Position numbers and translations under genes: made by a program | In this document: positions 63,201 to 64,000 of the stretch, one piece after another | How the letters are laid out: each line of letters starts with the position of its first letter | How positions within the stretch are numbered: the stretch's first letter is position 1 | The notes under the pieces: generated by a model | What the model was told of the DNA's origin: nothing | Databases searched by the model: none | The model's input: only the letters and a program-made list of their open reading frames with translations | Origin: Nematopogon swammerdamellus | Taxonomy: Eukaryota; Arthropoda; Insecta; Lepidoptera; Adelidae | Length of the DNA: 64,000 nucleotides | Assembly (NCBI GenBank): GCA_946902875.1 | Contig: OX336343.1 | Span: 19,701,596 to 19,765,595, forward strand | Direction: 5' to 3'

Positions 63201-63575
63201 AACAAAGAAAAAAACATAAGCATGAACAAATCAAGTAAAGCTGCTCGATCATAAAAAAATTTATACAATTAAATGGGTGTACCGTACCTTAAAAAAAAAA
63301 TGTCCTCCACAGGGTGATGAAGGAGGGTTTCGCCCAGTTCCACTGGCGGCCCCGGCCTCCGACGCTGCTCTCGGAGAAGCAGCAGAAGGACATAAAGAAG
63401 AACCTGAAGAAGTACTACGGTCAGTTCGAGTCGAAGGACCGCATGCGCAGCCACAAGGCGAGCAAGGAGCTCGTCGCCAAGCGCACCGAGCAGTTCAAGA
63501 AGTTCGAGGAGTACCGCGCCGGCAAGATGGGCGAGTGGCACGATCAGAAGCCCAGGCGCCTCGAGCTGCGCAATT
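42132..63575 (+). CDS. eIF3b: eIF3b, translation initiation factor 3 subunit B (9 exons, C-terminus beyond window)
   Basis: eIF3b is the scaffold subunit of the eIF3 complex, which brings the 40S ribosomal subunit, Met-tRNA and mRNA together in the cytoplasm. Coding exons: 42132-42258, 44353-44496, 45755-45926, 47799-47985, 53161-53387, 55126-55302, 58869-59448, 60476-60594 and 63313-63575, all with GT/AG borders and matching phases, giving 665 codons. Order: acidic N-terminus ([10 protein letters not shown], 1-45), RRM at about 58-140 ([29 protein letters not shown]), beta-propeller at about 165-610 ([62 protein letters not shown]), and the charged C-terminal helix ([20 protein letters not shown]) that binds eIF3i/eIF3g in other species. 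The start has A at -3 and G at +4. Fly eIF3b is about 690 residues, so only the acidic tail is missing. Exons are GC-richer than introns. Confidence 0.97.
42606..42930 (+). repeat. Dispersed repeat R3
   Basis: Copy of the repeat at 30530-30870 with about 35 extra bases near 42650-42690, then GTTATCAGTTATACCAACCG and GGAATAAGACTATTCGAGTC. Non-coding. Confidence 0.7.
43040..43250 (+). repeat. RTE-type LINE 3' end
   Basis: CTACGCTGGCGGCCGTGGAC and the following [16 protein letters not shown] translation match the copy at 6994. A G-rich expansion (about 43132-43147) disrupts it. It ends with GGAGGCGTATGTCCAGCAGT and a TGAC-like tail. Confidence 0.7.
43457..43665 (-). repeat. SINE-B 3' portion (reverse)
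   Basis: The reverse complement of the SINE-B 3' part, from the CACCC tail block through GGAGAACACAGCCGAAGCTG and CTATGCGGCCATC to CAACCCAGTCGGCTACAATC. The head is missing. Confidence 0.75.
43750..44189 (+). pseudogene. LINE ORF2 C-terminal fragment
   Basis: An uninterrupted frame reads [36 protein letters not shown], then [20 protein letters not shown] and [12 protein letters not shown] to a stop at 44187-44189. This is the conserved tail of insect CR1/Jockey-type non-LTR reverse transcriptases. The first ~25 codons of the open frame are unrelated. It is a 5'-truncated insertion followed by its 3' UTR and an A-rich tail to about 44330. There is no reverse transcriptase core, so it is inactive. 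Confidence 0.8.
44353..44496 (+). CDS. eIF3b: eIF3b exon 2
   Basis: Encodes [20 protein letters not shown] through KIFGKFG, covering the linker and the first strand and helix of the RRM. Phase 1 on both sides. GTGTGT donor. Confidence 0.95.
44551..44711. mobile_element. Foldback MITE in eIF3b intron 2, 161 bp
   Basis: ACGAGATTTAACCTACAC at the left and its complement at the right start arms of about 65 bp that include TACGCTACGCCGTGTTCTCC and TTTTGTATGGAGAAAC, with small indels. It starts only 55 bp after the exon 2 donor. The TSD is unclear. Confidence 0.75.
44856..45213 (+). repeat. SINE-A copy, near full length
   Basis: GATAGCTCAGTGGCACGGTC, then TTAAGCAACGATGAGCACGG and TTAGTACTTGGATGGGTGA (5S-like), then GGTTCGGATTCC, the shared body and an A-tail at 45204-45213. 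This is one of the clearest copies for showing the tRNA-5S-tRNA arrangement of the head. Confidence 0.85.
45755..45926 (+). CDS. eIF3b: eIF3b exon 3
   Basis: Encodes [20 protein letters not shown] through VNLFTDFKK, the RNP1-like strand and the end of the RRM. The acceptor TTTTCTTTTGCAG is strong; the donor is GTTAGT. Confidence 0.95.
46080..46400 (-). pseudogene. LINE RNase H/C-terminal fragment
   Basis: The reverse strand reads [40 protein letters not shown] and then [10 protein letters not shown], the zinc-knuckle-like tail (C...H...C) after the RNase H domain of R1/I-type insect LINEs. A related piece lies at 62065-62495. It is truncated at both ends. Confidence 0.75.
46744..46965 (-). 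repeat. SINE-C (GTCGTAAAAGGC family) and adjoining repeat
   Basis: Reverse complement of CGTGTGGGGCCGGTACTT... and ATGTCGTAAAAGGCAACTAA, a SINE-type tail widely seen in Lepidoptera, also at 53975-54070 (+) and 58758-58816 (-). The preceding 46744-46880 (GGTGAGAGAGGTGGCTAGCC) belongs to the same insertion or to a neighbour. Confidence 0.6.
47036..47120. repeat. Four short imperfect repeats TATCCCAAAGGGAA
   Basis: About 20-bp units spelling (TA)CCCCAA(A)GG(G/T)AA are repeated four times at 47040-47115, each with internal dyad symmetry. A small minisatellite. Confidence 0.6.
47300..47655 (+). pseudogene. LINE ORF2 C-terminal fragment
   Basis: Translation gives [35 protein letters not shown] and, in another frame, [20 protein letters not shown], the typical end of insect Jockey/CR1-type reverse transcriptases. 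It carries the empty site corresponding to the MITE insertion in the paralogue at 6327. It continues into a SINE-B-like tail (47656-47738) with a poly-A run. Confidence 0.75.
47799..47985 (+). CDS. eIF3b: eIF3b exon 4
   Basis: Encodes [20 protein letters not shown] through EPILLQERP, linking the RRM to the propeller. The acceptor, ATGTTGGGCAG, has a poor pyrimidine tract because an A-tailed repeat ends only about 60 bp upstream. The frame also remains open upstream to 47767, so an alternative boundary is possible but unnecessary: the phase-matched junction restores the conserved DF-KKY-DIP sequence. Confidence 0.93.
47986..48988. other. eIF3b intron 4, left part
   Basis: AT-rich sequence with two copies of a GGGCCCCGATCGGGGCC-like palindrome (48399-48416 and 48443-48461) and no recognisable gene. 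It ends at the CGGCG target site of the 4.0-kb element. Confidence 0.45.
49805..50041 (+). CDS. Hypothetical ORF inside the Transib-like element, 78 codons
   Basis: [20 protein letters not shown] starts a basic segment followed by an acidic, alanine-rich C-terminus ([20 protein letters not shown]) ending in a stop just before a LINE fragment. AAAATG is a fair start context. I do not recognise the family. It could be the N-terminal exon of the element's lost protein or a captured host exon. Confidence 0.4.
   Translation: MPRDPLISNIRLRHRQKKLRKLPLPSQALALLKPADANTFAEESAPKDAEEIKIDAENQALDECLGLGEGGLFLSAED
50041..50140 (-). repeat. RTE LINE 3' end with (ATG)n tail
   Basis: CATCATCATCATCATCAGCC followed by the complement of GAGAGGCCTATGTCCAGCAG is the signature 3' end of lepidopteran RTE elements, here reversed. 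Confidence 0.8.
50577..51665. repeat. Inverted double array of the 100-bp satellite
   Basis: About 4.6 units run forward (50577-51038) and about 6 units run in the reverse orientation (51039-51665), meeting head to head at AACTTCAG/GACCAAAAC. Units match those in the P-like element (CATAACTCGAGAACCACTGG) with scattered substitutions. The palindromic array lies at the centre of the Transib-like element. A (TTTG)n tract precedes it at 50560. Confidence 0.92.
51660..51829 (+). CDS. Exon-like acidic segment in the Transib-like element
   Basis: Immediately after the satellite the + strand reads [20 protein letters not shown], then [20 protein letters not shown] and [13 protein letters not shown] before GTAAGTAC, a consensus splice donor at 51830. 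Serine/aspartate-rich stretches like this are common near transposase N-termini and in chromatin proteins. The upstream part of the open frame lies in satellite and is probably not real. Family unknown. Confidence 0.4.
52324..52400 (+). repeat. ACATACAT-headed dispersed repeat fragment
   Basis: ACATACATACATACATAACG followed by TCACGCCTGTTTCCCAGTGG and GGTAGGCAGAGACAACGGAT is the start of a very common lepidopteran repeat. Truncated here. Confidence 0.65.
53161..53387 (+). CDS. eIF3b: eIF3b exon 5
   Basis: Encodes [20 protein letters not shown] through KKLIIWDI and two bases of the next arginine: the first propeller blades. Acceptor ACATTTGCAG, donor GTAACT. Confidence 0.96.
53400..53590 (-). 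repeat. GACA-containing dispersed repeat (reverse)
   Basis: It begins 13 bp after the exon 5 donor with GTTTTCGTACCCCATACAGA, has (TGTC)n at 53455-53495 and ends in CCGACTCGCACTTGGCCG, the reverse of the family at 62795. Confidence 0.65.
53757..53830 (-). repeat. AACCGACTTCC/GAGGTTCTCAATTCG repeat (reverse)
   Basis: An A-run then GAGGAGGTTCTCAATTCGG is the reverse of the repeat ends at 4720-4770. Short fragment. Confidence 0.55.
53975..54070 (+). repeat. SINE-C fragment with a 22-bp internal duplication
   Basis: GTACCGTGTGGGGCCGGTAC occurs twice in tandem, then AGAATAGCCCCACTGCATCT and ATGTCGTAAAAGGCGACTAA. Same family as 46880-46965 and 58758-58816. Confidence 0.65.
54084..54322 (+). repeat. 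SINE-A 3' portion
   Basis: From TTACTAGGTGGTAGGGGTTA to GTGTCAGTTTCAAT with a long A-tail (54302-54324). Head missing. It is followed directly by a SINE-B piece, possibly an insertion into or next to its A-tail. Confidence 0.85.
54327..54490 (+). repeat. SINE-B 3' portion
   Basis: GATGTCCGCCTAGCAGCCTC to TGCCACCCATACCGCATTAC plus an A-rich tail, matching the end of the copy at 9340. Confidence 0.75.
54590..55080 (-). repeat. SINE-A (reverse), split by a LINE tail
   Basis: A reverse SINE-A with poly-T end at 54597-54606 and head at 55060-55080 (GAGCTACCGAGGCTGAC). Between TTTCATTCA (54725-54733) and its repeat near 54863 lies a LINE 3' UTR piece (54734-54862: AATCTCTGAAAGGGATAAGT, AATAAAG, a TCTA microsatellite), flanked by a TTCATTCA target duplication. 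The SINE head ends 45 bp before exon 6. Confidence 0.8.
55126..55302 (+). CDS. eIF3b: eIF3b exon 6
   Basis: Completes IR and encodes [20 protein letters not shown] through [12 protein letters not shown] plus two bases of arginine, mid-propeller. Acceptor CACATTCCAG, donor GTGAGT. Confidence 0.96.
55373..55945 (-). repeat. RLE-retrotransposon, extra 3' segment
   Basis: A second, shorter copy of the end of the adjacent retrotransposon, reversed: 3' UTR plus the segment encoding the end of its ORF. It is joined at 55945/55946 (CATGTG/CCCATCGGCAG) to the main copy. The joint is at a CCATC word shared by both sequences. Confidence 0.85.
55946..58380 (-). mobile_element. RLE-type (R2/R4-like) non-LTR retrotransposon, 5'-truncated
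   Basis: The reverse-strand insertion in eIF3b intron 6 comprises a long ORF (56069-58318) and a 3' UTR. The absence of the N-terminal zinc finger/Myb part and of the first reverse transcriptase motifs shows 5' truncation, as expected for target-primed reverse transcription. Shorter derivatives lie at 55373, 60664 and inside each P-like element. Confidence 0.85.
56069..58318 (-). CDS. Reverse transcriptase-restriction-like endonuclease ORF (749 codons, N-terminally truncated)
   Basis: This is the polyprotein of an early-branching non-LTR retrotransposon, which nicks its target and reverse transcribes its RNA at the nick. Seen in order: RT motif [11 protein letters not shown] (1-11) and [14 protein letters not shown] (16-29); motif [11 protein letters not shown] (88-97); motif [12 protein letters not shown] (151-161); active site AFADDITLL (194-202); thumb; CCHC knuckle C521-x2-C524 with H533 and C538; then a restriction-like nuclease with RH (550-551), RPD (631-633), E648 and an AVEVGARG block (686-693). 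All catalytic residues seem present. A stop codon lies just upstream and no initiator ATG is present (first codon GTG), so the copy is incomplete. Confidence 0.88.
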   Translation of the reverse strand: MFVLLPKKKEVTDPKDIRPIALTNTISKIFFSIIQARLLKHMCTNDYLPKKYQKGFLPRVAGCLEHNSLLTECLRDARKNERQLTATWLDFENAFGSVRHELLLKALEWYNVPPLICNIIASYYKKLSFVIQVKGETEKTPEIRYGIGLFQGCCLSPVTFNIVINILIDTLVVKENKWGYRFKYGDTYMAAILAFADDITLLTRNPKQNQALLKVVDDYCEWTKGMKIKPAKCYCLSLTRKGSKFTSSNPGLTVAGKPIATVADEAPFKFLGKRITSRGKEHPTDDIVQLFEESLRQTDNLPLLGTQKAWIYDNYLTSKLSWPFLVYDFTKQNLTKLDSYVTRFLKSWFGLAHPADSSTLYRSHNNFGLNIKKPSIFYQKARIAKRCILKDSNDSAIQALPNTSLSDELESRLDFYKSFQVGTRTNRSGLGIETAKSDKEILKGFAQEDMEQGFKLHALNLEMQNDWLTVGDFCIPPALKWKSIIYNWSPELLKFYLNAFQLTLPDPSNLVRWGKSTNRLCPSCKEFVGTAKHLLCGCKILLERGQYSYRHDKVLQIIREAINLSIARTRKGQTSSGFQKVNFVKPGANKLPKDRTKPSSILGAAKDWELLMDTHEKHYQMPSEICTTALRPDILIFSKATKHVVLVELTVPWESNIPKDHNIKLNKYCNLVDRIVRNGFKTDLFAVEVGARGLPAKSLYSLFKNLGLPRSTLSSYMERASKTSLEASYRIWIGREREVESGTVGFPAS
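58758..58816 (-). repeat. SINE-C fragment (reverse) next to exon 7
   Basis: CAACATGCACAGGGAAAGAT and GCAGTGGGCCTATTATTTTC to GGCCGCACACGGTA is the reverse of the GTCGTAAAAGGC family end. It stops about 50 bp before the exon 7 acceptor. Confidence 0.6.
58869..59448 (+). CDS. eIF3b: eIF3b exon 7
   Basis: The largest exon, 193 codons: [107 protein letters not shown] and [14 protein letters not shown]. It covers most of the second half of the propeller. Phase-2 acceptor (CAACAACAG), phase-0 donor (GTGTGT). It is strongly GC-biased at third positions, which produces a spurious 248-codon antisense frame. Confidence 0.97.
59515..59760 (-). pseudogene. LINE ORF2 C-terminal fragment (reverse)
   Basis: The reverse strand reads [35 protein letters not shown] and [10 protein letters not shown], the end of an insect LINE reverse transcriptase. 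The same family is at 63650-63935. No intact ORF. Confidence 0.65.
59905..60275 (+). repeat. SINE-B copy, near full length
   Basis: GTCTGAGGTTCGAATCCGGT (B-box-like) at 59936, then AAACTGTAGGTCCCTTCCCT, TTACTAGGTGGTAGG, AAGATGGCCGCATTGGCTGT and the ATGCCGGATTACATAAAA end. Confidence 0.85.
60476..60594 (+). CDS. eIF3b: eIF3b exon 8
   Basis: Encodes [39 protein letters not shown] and two bases of arginine, the last propeller blade. Acceptor TGCATTGCAG, donor GTACGC. Confidence 0.96.
60664..61330 (-). repeat. RLE-retrotransposon 3' fragment, split by a hAT MITE
   Basis: A third type of locus for the retrotransposon end, starting GAAAGGTGTGGAACTCAGCT at 60676 and interrupted at 60944/61222 by the 277-bp MITE. 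It breaks off at about 61327 within the ORF region. It is more diverged than the copies at 55373 and 14755. Confidence 0.8.
60945..61221. mobile_element. hAT-type MITE, 277 bp, CTTTCCAT TSD
   Basis: The termini CACGGGCGTAGCCAGG and their complement CCTGGCTACGCCCGTG delimit 277 bp, with an exact 8-bp TSD, CTTTCCAT (60937-60944 and 61222-61229). It contains a run of more than 20 G at 61159-61182, mirrored by C runs near the right end. Termini of this kind are widespread in animal hAT elements. Confidence 0.9.
61500..62000. repeat. LINE/Lep1-like ends and purine-rich tract
   Basis: 61510-61600 resembles a LINE 3' UTR (TTCTTTATTGAACACCAATT). 61800-61895 is G/A-rich (GGGGGG and GAGAGAGA). 61955-62000 is a Lep1-like end (CCGCGAGCGAAGCCGCAGGC, AAAAGCTAGTT). 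No coding sequence. Confidence 0.5.
62065..62495 (-). pseudogene. LINE RNase H-tail fragment
   Basis: The reverse strand reads [40 protein letters not shown] and [16 protein letters not shown], then [11 protein letters not shown], ending in a stop at 62169-62171. This is the conserved H-C-C-H-C tail following RNase H in R1/I-type LINEs. A paralogue is at 46080. Confidence 0.8.
62643..62725 (+). repeat. SINE-B-like body fragment
   Basis: AAACTGTAGGTCCCTTTGCT, then TTTACTAGGCGGTATG and GATACCGCCCCTCTGAATGA: the shared SINE-A/B body only, without head or specific 3' end. Confidence 0.6.
62795..63205 (+). repeat. GACA-containing dispersed repeat
   Basis: GCCAAGTGCGAGGCGAACTC, then CGAGGGTTCCGTATTGCC, CATTTCAACGGGCTACCTAT, a (GACA/GACG)n microsatellite at 63073-63163 and GGAACCCTAAAAAAAA at the end. 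The most complete member of this family in the window. Confidence 0.7.
63313..63575 (+). CDS. eIF3b: eIF3b exon 9 (last in window)
   Basis: Encodes [40 protein letters not shown] and [20 protein letters not shown] through RRLELRN, the C-terminal helical arm used for contact with eIF3i and eIF3g. Acceptor GTCCTCCACAG, phase-1 donor GTGAGT. The remaining acidic C-terminus must be on a further exon past 64000. Confidence 0.96.
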
Positions 63576-63649
63576 GTGAGTCGCAAATTCACAATCATAT
63601 CATCATACGTTTTGATTTGAATTAAATGTATTTTTTCTTTTTATTGATA

Positions 63650-63935
63650 GCGCGACATATGCCGCCGAGCCACCCATAAGGTGTCTAACGACGCCCATGG
63701 ACATGCGGTCGTACGCGGTTGTTGCGAATGCCATGCCGGCCTGACAGGTGCCTATTCACGCCCCTCTTGAAGGACCCGAGACTGTACTTGGGGGGGAGAT
63801 ATATGGGCAGGGAGAGCGTTCCAGAGTTTACCGGTTCTGTAGAGGAAAGATCTGCAGAATTGATTTGTACGAATCCGCGGTAAATCCAGCGTGTAGAGAT
63901 GCAATCCCTGCCCAGTGCGCTGGTATGTATTTATT
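63650..63935 (-). pseudogene. LINE ORF2 C-terminal fragment (reverse)
   Basis: On the reverse strand FLYRTGKLWNALPAH-like and PPKYSLGSFKRGVNRHLSGR segments match the fragment at 59515. It lies in the intron after exon 9. Confidence 0.65.
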
Positions 63936-64000
63936 TACAGATGTTTTATCTCATGAGCGCGGGTGAGCCACGCTTGTATGTGTAAATGTGTAAATATACG

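Overview
The window is nuclear DNA of an insect, most likely a moth or butterfly. The evidence is a spliced protein-coding gene with GT/AG introns whose product is closest in wording to insect eIF3b, AT-rich non-coding DNA with GC-richer exons, and many dispersed repeats of the kinds typical of Lepidoptera (RTE and other LINE 3' ends, Lep1-like fragments, SINEs and MITEs). I see no bacterial, organellar or CRISPR content.

One host gene is clear. On the + strand, 42132-63575 holds nine coding exons of eukaryotic translation initiation factor 3 subunit B (eIF3b). They read continuously through matched splice phases for 665 codons and cover the acidic N-terminus, the RRM, the beta-propeller and most of the C-terminal helix. 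Only the last part of the protein, probably a few tens of residues, lies beyond the window. About 2.0 kb of coding sequence is spread over 21.4 kb, and every intron of any size is filled with transposable elements. One intron holds an antisense 749-codon retrotransposon ORF with intact-looking reverse transcriptase and restriction-like endonuclease motifs.

The first 42 kb contain no host gene that I can name. They are a nested mosaic of mobile elements, several of which can be delimited by target-site duplications (TSDs) visible in the sequence. These include: a P-element-like transposon of 3197 bp with a THAP-type first exon, in two full copies and one truncated copy; a hAT-like element of 3.9 kb, itself inside a 7.4-kb element with 474-bp inverted arms; 8-bp-TSD MITEs at 460, 12420 and 60945; and Harbinger-like MITEs at 6327 and 9733. 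There are also broken copies of an HTH/DDE-like transposase family. At 32678-39783 a 3553-bp segment is tandemly duplicated and appears identical. Inside eIF3b intron 4 lies a 4.0-kb element with CACAGTA termini, a CGGCG 5-bp TSD and roughly 0.5-kb inverted repeats, which is the signature of a Transib (RAG1-related) transposon.

Two features tie the mobile elements together. A 100-bp satellite repeat sits inside both the P-like and the Transib-like element. Two SINE families share a central body but have different heads, one of which combines tRNA-like and 5S-rRNA-like promoter modules. These composite elements are the most novel material here. Superfamily names rest on termini and TSDs read by eye, not on database searches.
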